From the NCBI GenBank assembly GCA_013289045.1, contig JABDAU010000016.1:800-54190 (forward strand): a stretch of 53,391 nt of DNA. Reading direction: 5' to 3'. Origin of the DNA: Bacteroidota bacterium. GTDB lineage: Bacteria > Bacteroidota > Bacteroidia > Sphingobacteriales > Sphingobacteriaceae. Numbering within the stretch: position 1 is the stretch's first letter; every line of letters begins with the position of its first letter. Shown one piece after another: positions 46,153-53,391 of this stretch. Below the pieces are notes generated by a model. The model was not told the origin of the DNA. It saw only the letters and a list, made by a program, of their open reading frames with translations, and did no database searches. Made by a program: the position numbers and the translations under genes.

Positions 46153-46473
46153 TTGCCAAACCTCCTTTTTATTTGCAGTAAAAATCAATGGCGAAGCCCA
46201 ACTGCTGAGCTATTGTTCAAAAATCACCCTTTACACCAAGCCCGTTCTGCGGGCACAAGCGAGAAAGCGCGTATCCGCATAAATGAAAAGCTATTGGCCT
46301 GGGCCGATATTATTTTTGCAATGGAGCAGCGCCATAAGGATCTCCTCCGGCAGCAGTTCTCCCATCTGCTGAAAACAAAAACCATTGTAGTGCTTGATAT
46401 TGAGGACAATTACCGCTTCAATGACCCTGAACTGGTAGCGATGCTCAGCCTTTCCCTGGCTGATTATTTATAA
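46153..46473 (+). CDS. Low-molecular-weight protein tyrosine phosphatase-like protein
   Basis: A 106-residue protein with the fold start of LMW-PTPs. The P-loop reads C8-S-K-N-Q-W-R14-S, which keeps the C(x)5R(S/T) catalytic pair but replaces the usual glycine of CxGNxCRS. The helix after it (PTAELLF) and SAGT match the family. The protein is shorter than the usual ~150 residues, and the late Asp-Pro region is reduced to FNDPEL. No ATG lies near, so the start must be the TTG at 46153, 8 bases after the FKBP stop. Confidence 0.75.
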   Translation: MPNLLFICSKNQWRSPTAELLFKNHPLHQARSAGTSEKARIRINEKLLAWADIIFAMEQRHKDLLRQQFSHLLKTKTIVVLDIEDNYRFNDPELVAMLSLSLADYL

Positions 46474-46544
46474 TAAGTTAATTATATCCACCGATTGCAT
46501 TAAACTTAATAACATAATTTCGGTTTAATATTAAAATATATGTT

Positions 46545-47234
46545 ATGAGAAAAATAATAATTACCGCCGCCTTTCTGATATCAACCCTAAGCGTTTTCGC
46601 ACAAGCTGTCGACCTTCGCCGCAAAATTGAAGTGACCGGCACTGCCCAGCAGGAAGTTACGCCTGATATTATTAATGTAAGTATATCATTACAGGAATAC
46701 CTGAACGGTAAAAATAAAGTGACCATAGATGTGCTGGAAAATCAACTGGAAAGTGCAGTAAAAACCGCAGGTATCCCGCGTGAAGATTTTACTATTAATA
46801 ACCTCTCCGCCTGGAATAATACTTATCAAAAAAAGAAATCGCCCGATTTCCTGGCCAGCAAGCAATATATTATCCGGCTGAATGACCTGAACAAGTTCGA
46901 TCAGATCCTCGCTAATATCGACCCTAAGGGCATACAATCAACTAATATAGATAGCTATAGCTATTCAAAGATTAACGACCTGAAGAATGAACTGCAGCTT
47001 AAAGCGTTGCAGGATGCTAAAAACAGGGCTGCTTACCTGGTAAACGGGTTAGGTGACAAACTGGGCGATGTGATTAACATAACGATTGCCGACAACAGCG
47101 ATGCAGTACAGCCGAGGGTATATCAGTATAAAGCTTCGATGATGTCGGTTGCCGCTACACCTCCTTCCGATATTGATTTTAAAAAGATAAAACTGGTGTT
47201 TACTGCCGATGCAATCTTTGAAATAGTAAAGTAA
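46545..47234 (+). CDS. SIMPL-domain (DUF541) exported protein
   Basis: A 229-residue protein with a signal peptide (MRKIIITAAFLISTLSVFAQ). It carries a SIMPL/DUF541 domain starting at IEVTGTAQQEVTPDIINVSI, with the later LKALQDAKNRAAYLVNGLGD typical of the family. BP26/OMP28-like members form periplasmic or envelope channels or stress-protective proteins. The exact role is unknown. It is a separate gene, 71 bp after the LMW-PTP-like one. Confidence 0.9.
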   Translation: MRKIIITAAFLISTLSVFAQAVDLRRKIEVTGTAQQEVTPDIINVSISLQEYLNGKNKVTIDVLENQLESAVKTAGIPREDFTINNLSAWNNTYQKKKSPDFLASKQYIIRLNDLNKFDQILANIDPKGIQSTNIDSYSYSKINDLKNELQLKALQDAKNRAAYLVNGLGDKLGDVINITIADNSDAVQPRVYQYKASMMSVAATPPSDIDFKKIKLVFTADAIFEIVK

Positions 47235-47396
47235 CAATTTTGCTACGGATGCTTGCTTCTTAAAAAAGGAATACAGTTTCATCAGCAAACTTCAGCTAAA
47301 TTTCATCAATTTTTAAGATTTTGGTGGAATTACCCCATTGATGTTAAGATAATTTTAATTTTTTATTAAATTTTCGAAAAAAAATGAATTAAGCTA

Positions 47397-47427
47397 TTGA
47401 CAAACTGCTTTTTATGAGTTAAATTTA
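47397..47427 (+). promoter_or_regulatory. Candidate Bacteroidota-type promoter
   Basis: TTG (47397-47399), a 20-base spacer and TAAATTTA (47420-47427) stand 26 bases before the ATG at 47454. The layout matches the promoter seen before the small gene at 5489. Confidence 0.45.
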
Positions 47428-47453
47428 TTCATCCTATTAATTTCATATTGAGC

Positions 47454-47867
47454 ATGACCCTTACCCGCTTTAAGAAGGTGCTGTTTGTTACACCTGAGAT
47501 GAACCCTTCGCAGCTTAATGCTGATTACAAAAACGTCAGGTACGTGCATGCCATTAACCAGATATTTCCGAGCATTTACGAGCAAAATCCCAACATAATT
47601 GTACTTGATCATAATTTTTTAAGCAAGGATATGGAAAAAGTGGTACGCCGTATTCGCACAAATAATTTCTACAGTAAAATAAAGATCTGCTGCTACAAAA
47701 ATAAAGTAGAGCCAAAAGCCGACAGCTTGTTAAAGGCCATTGGCGTAGATTACTTTATTTACGAAGAAGAGTTAAAAGCCATCCAAAAAAGCAAAAACGT
47801 ACTCAACGTTTTCACCGAGATACTGGACAGGTCAGTATTGGGTATGCTGACCAACGTTTCGAATTAA
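47454..47867 (+). CDS. Small receiver-like protein of unknown function
   Basis: A 137-residue cytoplasmic protein. It looks like a degenerate response-regulator receiver: a first strand KVLFVTPE, an aspartate at the end of a third strand (IIVLD52HNF), then CCYKNK in place of the conserved Lys region, and GVDYFIY. The acidic pair after strand 1 is mostly lost, so phosphorylation is doubtful. The resemblance is by eye. The ATG at 47454 is taken instead of a TTG two codons upstream. A strong terminator follows. Confidence 0.7.
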   Translation: MTLTRFKKVLFVTPEMNPSQLNADYKNVRYVHAINQIFPSIYEQNPNIIVLDHNFLSKDMEKVVRRIRTNNFYSKIKICCYKNKVEPKADSLLKAIGVDYFIYEEELKAIQKSKNVLNVFTEILDRSVLGMLTNVSN

Positions 47868-47884
47868 ACCGTTTAATATAGTAT

Positions 47885-47919
47885 AGAAAAAGGGGATAGT
47901 GTTTTCACTATCCCCTTTT
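47885..47919. terminator. Bidirectional rho-independent terminator
   Basis: AAAAGGGGATAGTG-tttt-CACTATCCCCTTTT is a perfect 14-bp stem with A and T tails on its two sides. It lies between two convergent genes (receiver-like and serS). Confidence 0.92.
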
Positions 47920-48028
47920 GTTGATCATCTATGATTTTAGGGCGTTGCCTGCGGCCGTGCTATCCGCTCATACGCCTGCAGGCCTTAAGCGCGGGCCGGT
48001 ATCCGCTGCTATCACTAACGCGAATGCC

Positions 48029-49300
48029 TTAATCTATCCACTCAAACTTTGTATACGGTACCAATACCTCAGGTACCTTAATGCCTTTCTCGGTCTGGTT
48101 ATTTTCCAGCAAAGTGGCTACTATCCGCGGCAGGGCCAGCGCACTACCATTTAATGTATGCGCCAATTGGGTTTTACCCTCGGCATTGCGGAAACGTAAT
48201 TTAAGTCGGTTACTCTGGAAGGTCTCAAAGTTTGACACAGATGATACCTCCAGCCAGCGCTGTTGCGCGGCGCTCCAGGTTTCCATGTCATAGGTTAGCG
48301 CAGAGGCAAAGCCCATATCGCCGCCGCACAGGCGCAATACGCGGTATGGCAGGCCGAGGCTCTGTAATAAGTCCTGCACATGCTTGCTCATATTTTCCAA
48401 CACATTATATGAATCGTCCGGGTGAACGATCTGGACGATCTCTACCTTATCAAACTGGTGCAAACGGTTAAGCCCTCGCACGTGCGCTCCGTATGAACCG
48501 GCCTCGCGGCGGAAACATGGCGTATAACCGCAGTTCTTAACCGGCAGCTCGTCCGCCTTTAATATTACATCACGGTACAGGTTAGTGATCGGCACCTCGG
48601 CAGTTGGGATCAGGTACAAGTTATCCAATCCAACAAAATACATCTGGCCCTCCTTGTCCGGTAGCTGGCCCGTGCCAAAACCTGATGCTTCGTTAACCAT
48701 CAGCGGCAGCATACGTTCATCATAGCCTGCCTGCTCGGCCTGGTCCAGGAAATAGCTAATGAGCGCTCTTTGCAGTTTTGCGCCTTTGCCTTTATAAACC
48801 GGGAAACCAGCGCCAGTGATCTTCACGCCGAGCTCAAAATCTATCAGATCATATTTAGCGGCTAGCTCCCAGTGCGGCAATGCATTAGGGGGTAACTCGG
48901 GTTTTTCGCCATTTTCCAATACGGTTTCGTTTTCTTCAGGCGTTAATCCTTTCGGTACAGAGATATGCGGCAGGTTGGGCAAAAGCACCAGTTTTTGCTG
49001 TAATTCTTCCTCTACAGCATTAAGCTCTTCGGTTAGTTTTTTGATCTCTTCCTTCCAAACACCTGTGTTAGCTTTGATGGCTTCGGCTTCATCTTTTTTG
49101 CCGTTGCGCATCAATTCGCCTATCTGTTTGGCAGCTGCGTTAGCCTGCGCGGATACACTATCGGACTGGTTTTGGGTCGAACGGCGTTTCTCGTCCAATT
49201 GAATGATCTCATCAACTAAACCCGGCTGTTTAAAATTTTTTACAGCCAAACGTTCCAAAACATAGTCGCGGTTATCGCGGATATAACTAACTTGCAGCAT
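48029..49300 (-). CDS. serS: Seryl-tRNA synthetase
   Basis: A 423-residue class II synthetase. The N-terminal antiparallel coiled coil that binds tRNA-Ser is at about 30-100. Motif 2 is FRREAGSYGAHVRGLNRLHQ, GDMGFASALTYDMETW follows, and motif 3 is near the end (NGSALALPRIVATLLENNQ). The length is normal. A full-consensus -7 box lies upstream. The 100 bp behind its stop show no gene, only GC-rich sequence. Confidence 0.98.
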   Translation of the reverse strand: MLQVSYIRDNRDYVLERLAVKNFKQPGLVDEIIQLDEKRRSTQNQSDSVSAQANAAAKQIGELMRNGKKDEAEAIKANTGVWKEEIKKLTEELNAVEEELQQKLVLLPNLPHISVPKGLTPEENETVLENGEKPELPPNALPHWELAAKYDLIDFELGVKITGAGFPVYKGKGAKLQRALISYFLDQAEQAGYDERMLPLMVNEASGFGTGQLPDKEGQMYFVGLDNLYLIPTAEVPITNLYRDVILKADELPVKNCGYTPCFRREAGSYGAHVRGLNRLHQFDKVEIVQIVHPDDSYNVLENMSKHVQDLLQSLGLPYRVLRLCGGDMGFASALTYDMETWSAAQQRWLEVSSVSNFETFQSNRLKLRFRNAEGKTQLAHTLNGSALALPRIVATLLENNQTEKGIKVPEVLVPYTKFEWID

Positions 49301-49316
49301 TATTTAAAATTTTTGG

Positions 49317-49324
49317 CAAAGATA
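49317..49324 (-). promoter_or_regulatory. Candidate -7 box of serS
   Basis: TATCTTTG on the minus strand fits TAnnTTTG exactly and stands 16 bases before the serS ATG. Confidence 0.45.
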
Positions 49325-49330
49325 GTAATC

Positions 49331-49409
49331 CAGTTTGCGGTTTGCAGTGCGCAGTATGCAGTTTTTTTGCCCGCGCTTCCGCCAACTGCAAACAGCCAAC
49401 TGCAAACTA
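49331..49409. repeat. Imperfect foldback repeat between serS and rsmI
   Basis: The left part (cagtttgcggtttgcagtgc, 49331-49364) and the right part (aactgcaaacagccaactgc, 49384-49409) are inverted and built from GTTTGCAGTT/AACTGCAAAC words. This is another common kind of Bacteroidota intergenic repeat. It fills most of the divergent promoter region. Confidence 0.65.
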
Positions 49410-49413
49410 CTCT

Positions 49414-50088
49414 ATGAGCGGCAAACTATTCCTCGTCCCTACCCCTATCGGCAACCTTGAAGATATGACCTTCAGGGCGGTGCGTATTTTGAAGGAATGC
49501 GACCTGATACTGGCCGAAGACACCCGAACTTCGGCGCCTTTGCTTAAGCACTTTGATATCCAGAAGAAAGTTTTTGCACATCACCAGCATAACGAGCACC
49601 AATCATCCGGCGAGATCGTTAAGTTTTTGAAAGAAGGAAAAAATGTGGCGCTGATATCGGATGCCGGTACGCCTGCGATTTCCGATCCGGGGTTTTATTT
49701 GGTGCGCGAAGTGCTAAAACATGACCTCCCTGTAGAATGCCTGCCCGGCGCAACAGCTTTTGTGCCTGCCTTGGTAAATTCCGGCTTCCCTACGGACAGG
49801 TTTTGCTTTGAAGGATTTCTGCCCCTAAAAAAAGGACGCCAAACACGCTATAAAATATTAGCACAGGAAGAGCGTACCATTATATTATACGAATCGCCGC
49901 ACCGGCTGCTGAAAACACTGGAAGAAATGTCGACCTATTTTGGCCCGGACAGGTTGCTCTCCGTATCGCGCGAGCTGACCAAAATGTTTGAGGAAACTGT
50001 ACGTGGAACAGTTGCCGAGGTGAAAGAATATTTTGAAACGCACCCGGTGAAAGGTGAGTTTGTGATATGCATAGCCGGCAAGCAGTAA
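49414..50088 (+). CDS. rsmI: 16S rRNA (cytidine(1402)-2'-O)-methyltransferase RsmI
   Basis: A 224-residue methyltransferase of the tetrapyrrole-methylase fold. It has the opening LFLVPTPIGNLEDMTFRAV, then LILAEDTRTS, LISDAGTPAISDPG (SAM site) and LPGATAFVPALVNSGFP. It 2'-O-methylates C1402 of 16S rRNA, the nucleotide also modified by RsmH of this window. The frame is open to 49342, but those codons are read from repeat DNA. The ATG at 49414 gives the normal family length and start. Confidence 0.96.
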   Translation: MSGKLFLVPTPIGNLEDMTFRAVRILKECDLILAEDTRTSAPLLKHFDIQKKVFAHHQHNEHQSSGEIVKFLKEGKNVALISDAGTPAISDPGFYLVREVLKHDLPVECLPGATAFVPALVNSGFPTDRFCFEGFLPLKKGRQTRYKILAQEERTIILYESPHRLLKTLEEMSTYFGPDRLLSVSRELTKMFEETVRGTVAEVKEYFETHPVKGEFVICIAGKQ

Positions 50089-50199
50089 TTTCAACCCAAT
50101 TATTACTTATCCTCATTTCGACTAATAAAACCCTCAATTAGACTAAGAGTGACAAAGGATAGGTGTCGACCTTTGATGTGTTATTAAAAATATAAAATT

Positions 50200-50976
50200 A
50201 TGGCACATCAAAATGAATTAGTCAAAGCTAAACGGATTGCCCTGGTCACTGGAGCAAATCAAGGGGTTGGCCTGCAGGTTGCAAAGGAATTGGTAGCAAA
50301 CGGTGTAACCGTACTGGTCGGATCACGCAATTTGGAACGTGGCGAAGCCGCAGCAAAAACAATTGGGCCGGGCGCCATTGCGCTTCAGCTTGACGTAACA
50401 GACCGTGTTTCCATTGCTGACGCAGCGGAGCGTATAAGCAAGGAGTTTGGCCGTCTCGACCTGCTCGTCAACAATGCAGCTATCTCAAATACCAGGAAGG
50501 GGAACCTGTCGCTCCAGGAATATGGCAAAATGACCAGGGCAAGCGTTGTATCTATTGATGAATTAAAAGCGGTATGGGAAACAAATGTATTCGGCGTACT
50601 TGCCGTTTACCAGGCTATGCTGCCGCTTTTGCGTAAGTCTTCGGATGCCCGTATCGTTAATGTATCGAGCGGGGTTGGCTCGCTGAGTACTAATGCGGAC
50701 CCGGCTTATCCTTACCACAAGATGTACGGCCCGGTATACCCGGCATCTAAAGCAGCGCTCAACGCTATCACGCTCGCTATAATGGTCGAACTGGAATCTA
50801 CCAACATCAAGGTTAACTTAGTATCTCCAGCCTTCACTAGTACCGCCCTTAATGGATTTGAAGGTACAGAGTCTGTAGAAGACGGCTCGCGAGAAGTGGT
50901 ACGCGTAGCATTGCTCGGCCCGGATGGCCCGACCGGAACATTCACCCGCTGGGAAAACACCAACATTCCATGGTAA
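50200..50976 (+). CDS. SDR family oxidoreductase
   Basis: A 258-residue classical short-chain dehydrogenase. The cofactor motif T17-G-A-N-Q-G-V-G24, NNAA, the catalytic Ser in NVSSGVGS and Y180-P-A-S-K184 are all present. Substrate unknown; the carbonyl-reductase-like layout (TNVFGVLAVYQAMLPLLRKS) suggests a broad-range NADPH reductase. An AraC-type regulator starts 31 bp downstream, probably in the same transcript or controlling it. Confidence 0.92.
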   Translation: MAHQNELVKAKRIALVTGANQGVGLQVAKELVANGVTVLVGSRNLERGEAAAKTIGPGAIALQLDVTDRVSIADAAERISKEFGRLDLLVNNAAISNTRKGNLSLQEYGKMTRASVVSIDELKAVWETNVFGVLAVYQAMLPLLRKSSDARIVNVSSGVGSLSTNADPAYPYHKMYGPVYPASKAALNAITLAIMVELESTNIKVNLVSPAFTSTALNGFEGTESVEDGSREVVRVALLGPDGPTGTFTRWENTNIPW

Positions 50977-51007
50977 GCCAAAGTATTGCTACCTTAGTAT
51001 CTCAAAA

Positions 51008-51928
51008 ATGAAAAAAGAAGCAGAGGCTCCTTATAAATTTGAATCGCTATCCGACTTTCACCGGGTGCTGGGCTTACCAAAGCCTTTGCACCCTTTGATT
51101 AGTTTGGTGTATAATACGACCGGTAAACTTCCATCCTGTGATTATTTTCCGGATAAATTTACCATGGCTTTTTATAAGGTCTCGTACAAACCAAATCTCC
51201 AGGGGAAATTTAAATACGGCCAGCATTATTATGATCATGACGAAGGCGGATTGTTTTTTATCTCCCCAAATCACGTGACAGGAACCAGTGAGACAAATTT
51301 GGACTATACGGGTTTTACCTTATTTATCCATCCCGATTTCTTCCTGGGCTATTCTTTGGCAAAGAAGATCAAACAATATGGCTTCTTCTCTTACGCCGCT
51401 GCTGAAGTTTTGCAGCTGTCTGACGCGGAGAAAACCACTATCCTTGCGATTGCTAAAATTATTGATGAGGAGTTAAAAAGCCGCATAGACGATTTTAGCC
51501 AGGATGTTATTATTTCGCAAATCGAGCTATTTTTGAATTATAGCAACCGCTTTTATAAACGCCAGTTCATTACCCGAAAAGCCGTAAATAATGATCTGTT
51601 GCAAAAGCTGGAGGAAGTTTTAGACGAATATTTCAATACCGACAAATCCCTGAACCAGGGAATACCAACGGTACAATACCTTTCAGAAAGGCTGAATATG
51701 TCATCCAGTTATTTAAGCGATATGCTACGCTCACTTACCGGGCAAAACGCGCAACAGCATATACATCAAAAACTTATTGAAAAAGCAAAAGAAAAACTAT
51801 CTACTACCAGTTTATCAATAAGTGAGGTTGCCTACGCGTTGGGTTTTGAACATCTGCAATCTTTTAGTAAGCTATTTAAAACAAAAACAAAGCTTTCGCC
51901 ACTGGCATTCAGACGATCTTTTAACTGA
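51008..51928 (+). CDS. AraC-family transcriptional regulator
   Basis: A 306-residue regulator. An N-terminal sensor region (about 1-190) is followed by two C-terminal helix-turn-helix motifs, QYLSERLNMSSSYLSDMLRS and ISEVAYALGFEHLQSFSKLF. The frame is open back to 50924, overlapping the SDR gene. The ATG at 51008 is preferred since a TACCTTAG box (50990-50997) lies 10 bases upstream. It probably senses a small molecule and controls the SDR gene or the NmrA-like gene facing it; the target is not known. Confidence 0.92.
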   Translation: MKKEAEAPYKFESLSDFHRVLGLPKPLHPLISLVYNTTGKLPSCDYFPDKFTMAFYKVSYKPNLQGKFKYGQHYYDHDEGGLFFISPNHVTGTSETNLDYTGFTLFIHPDFFLGYSLAKKIKQYGFFSYAAAEVLQLSDAEKTTILAIAKIIDEELKSRIDDFSQDVIISQIELFLNYSNRFYKRQFITRKAVNNDLLQKLEEVLDEYFNTDKSLNQGIPTVQYLSERLNMSSSYLSDMLRSLTGQNAQQHIHQKLIEKAKEKLSTTSLSISEVAYALGFEHLQSFSKLFKTKTKLSPLAFRRSFN

Positions 51929-51935
51929 CAAATAG

Positions 51936-51972
51936 TTAGCATCTTCCCTAATTTTTGTAGGGAAGATGCTAA
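51936..51972. terminator. Perfect 15-bp hairpin between convergent genes
   Basis: TTAGCATCTTCCCTA (51936-51950) and its exact inverse complement (51958-51972) flank a T-rich 7-base loop. No U tract follows on either strand, so it is not a standard terminator. Its place between two convergent gene ends still suggests transcript ending or 3'-end protection. Confidence 0.6.
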
Positions 51973-51978
51973 AAATGT

Positions 51979-52863
51979 TTATTTACTGCCGTAAACGCTT
52001 TGTAAATATGCCTCAACCGTAACCGGTTTACGTCCCAATATCGCTTCCATTTCGTTGCTTACGTTTTCAAATTCGCCTTCTTCGGCAGCTTTACTAAAAC
52101 CTGCCATTAACCCTACTATTTCAGCGGGAACGCCTGCACCACTAAGCGCAGCTTTAAATTCATCCACTGTTGGGGATACATAAACAATCGGTTTACCGGC
52201 AGCAGTCTTTATGAATTCGGCTACCTGTGCCCAGCTTACTGCTTCCGGGCCTGCAAATTCAATACTTTTATTATCGTATTTGCCGCTTTCATCCAACAGG
52301 ATATTCGCACCGGCTTCGGCCTGGTCTGTGCGTACGGCATAAGCTGTTTTGCCATTGCCTGCAGGCAGGTAGATCGTATGGTTCTCCAATAAATGCTCGC
52401 CCGCAAAAATAGGGATCATATCTGCGTAAATACCATGCTGCAATAAGGTATAGGTCAAGCCTGATGCTTTGATCTTTTCCTCTGTTTTTAAATGGCCTTC
52501 GGCAACAAAGCTAATCGGTGATGTCTCCGTTTCATTCTTTCGTTGAAAGCTGGTATAAACGATATGCTTCACACCGGCCTCAACAGCAGCATCCACTACG
52601 TTATATTGTTGTTTAATGCGATTATGAAGATCGTTGCCGGATACCATGTACAGCTTGTCAATACCTTTTAATGCATTAACCAGGGATTCTTTATCATCGT
52701 AATTACCTTCATGCGCTGTTACTCCTTTTGCTGTAAGATCAGTCGCTTTGGCGGCATCCCTTACCAGGACATGAATATTAGCAGGGTTTGTTTTTTGAAG
52801 CAGGGCTTCAACCACTGCTTTGCCAAGGTGCCCAGTGGCGCCTGTTACTAAAATGTTGCTCAT
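51979..52863 (-). CDS. NmrA-like NAD(P)H-binding oxidoreductase (quinone reductase 2 type)
   Basis: A 294-residue atypical SDR of the NmrA/QOR2 (YtfG-like) group. The cofactor motif is ILVTGATGHLGKAVVEALL near the N-terminus. HIVYTSFQR, HLKTEEKIKASGLTYTLLQHG and the C-terminal AEFIKTAAGKPI are family segments. Likely reduces quinones or acts as a redox sensor. It is convergent with the AraC gene. Its start lies 53 bp beyond an open gap that shows no clear element. Confidence 0.9.
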   Translation of the reverse strand: MSNILVTGATGHLGKAVVEALLQKTNPANIHVLVRDAAKATDLTAKGVTAHEGNYDDKESLVNALKGIDKLYMVSGNDLHNRIKQQYNVVDAAVEAGVKHIVYTSFQRKNETETSPISFVAEGHLKTEEKIKASGLTYTLLQHGIYADMIPIFAGEHLLENHTIYLPAGNGKTAYAVRTDQAEAGANILLDESGKYDNKSIEFAGPEAVSWAQVAEFIKTAAGKPIVYVSPTVDEFKAALSGAGVPAEIVGLMAGFSKAAEEGEFENVSNEMEAILGRKPVTVEAYLQSVYGSK

Positions 52864-52956
52864 TATTGTTAAGTTTTATTTACCAAATGCTTTACTTACT
52901 TTTGGAGAGTTAAAGGTATATAGTAACTAAAAGCCAAACAAGAAGGCACTTTATAA

Positions 52957-53343
52957 TCAGCCAGTTACCTGCAGGTATTCATAGCCGATCCAAAAGCATA
53001 CCAGCGCAAACAGGCTAAATCCGCGCTTTGTGCTTAGCCGCATCCGGTAATACAACCAGCACGCTGACGACATCAGCAACGGCCCCAGCGAATACGGTAT
53101 CAAACTGATAGGCAACGCCACTACAGGACCGATCACCTTTAGCGAGTTATACACCCAGTAAATACACAGCGTATTCCAGATAAAAAAGCCAAGGAACGTA
53201 GTCCCGAATATTTTACGCCCTTTATTGGTGTCCTTAGATCGGATGATATTCTCCATCGCCACCAGCATCGGTACAAAACCAAAAAACAGGAACCACGAAG
53301 TATATGGAGTAGGCGGCCAGGCTATCCAAAGTGCCAGGCCGGG
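52957..53343 (-). pseudogene. lnt: Broken N-terminal fragment of apolipoprotein N-acyltransferase (lnt)
   Basis: The frame open from 53343 to the stop at 52957 reads like the membrane part of Lnt: LWIAWPPTPYTSWFLFFGFV, then FGTTFLGFFIWNTLCIYWVY and ALVCFWIGYEYLQ. It stops where Lnt would continue into the WDLAFPW region, so the whole nitrilase domain is missing. A stop (53344-53346) lies directly upstream, and no good start codon precedes the first conserved residues. The first ATG (53268) would cut off the first membrane segment. Both ends are thus damaged. A small functional membrane protein starting at 53268 is the alternative. Confidence 0.65.
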
Positions 53344-53391
53344 TTATCGGATCAATTTCCCCACCGCCAAAGATATGATTTTTGCAATAGC

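Noticed and set aside
47920..48028. GC-rich stretch behind serS checked for a tRNA or small gene
   Set aside because: No cloverleaf pairing or CCA end and no convincing frame; it looks like ordinary spacer or repeat debris.

Overview
The window reads as chromosomal DNA of a Bacteroidota bacterium, most likely a Sphingobacteriaceae member close to Mucilaginibacter or Pedobacter. This is an inference from gene content and style. The signs are the Bacteroidota order of the division/cell-wall (dcw) cluster, a small histone-H1-like (Hc1) gene, a TonB-dependent receptor, a PafA-type phosphatase, lipoproteins with short signal peptides, few Shine-Dalgarno sequences, and many upstream boxes of the Bacteroidota -7 type (TAnnTTTG). 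No transposase, phage, CRISPR, rRNA or tRNA gene was seen.

Layout. 1-10.1 kb: a DinB-like gene cut by the window edge, a metallo-beta-lactamase-fold hydrolase, a DUF885 lipoprotein, a WXXGXW-repeat protein, ligA, a small Cys-rich protein, dapA, Hc1, a GH125 mannosidase and a PLP-dependent alpha-oxoamine synthase. 10.1-10.8 kb: a PIN toxin-antitoxin pair. 10.9-27.2 kb: a dcw cluster on the minus strand, in the order mraZ-rsmH-ftsL-ftsI-murE-mraY-murD-ftsW-murG-murC-ftsQ-ftsA-ftsZ. It has a candidate MraZ operator in front, a group of DnaA-box-like sites before ftsZ and a terminator behind ftsZ. murF and ddl are absent from the cluster. 27.5-31 kb: small membrane, thioredoxin-like and VOC proteins, a gene-less ~550-bp foldback element and a pseudogene scrap. 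31-36.7 kb: a CocE/S15 hydrolase, pgk, a GNAT protein, a lipoprotein and gap. 36.9-42.3 kb: thiE, a PafA phosphatase and a TonB receptor led by a TPP riboswitch, together a plausible thiamin acquisition locus. 42.3-53.4 kb: an NlpC/P60 peptidase, a DUF433/DUF5615 toxin-antitoxin pair, aspS, an FKBP lipoprotein, an LMW-PTP-like protein, a SIMPL protein, a receiver-like protein, serS, rsmI, an SDR/AraC pair, an NmrA-like oxidoreductase and a broken fragment of lnt.

The most unusual signal lies inside the dcw cluster. Every gene junction from murE to murC carries palindromic repeat DNA, and two unrelated families alternate: B, A, B, A, B. Family A is a 26-29-bp C/G-rich palindrome. A 48-bp segment containing it is present, with one silent difference, inside the 5' coding ends of both murG and murD, so both proteins carry the same extra N-terminal peptide. 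A second, inverted copy of A sits upstream of each of these start codons, so the mRNA could close the start codon in the loop of a ~26-bp stem. Another A copy encodes the C-terminal tail of FtsW, and a B copy overlaps its 5' end. This resembles REP/REPIN doublets or Rickettsia palindromic elements invading essential genes.

All functions are read from sequence motifs by eye. No database search or folding program was run.
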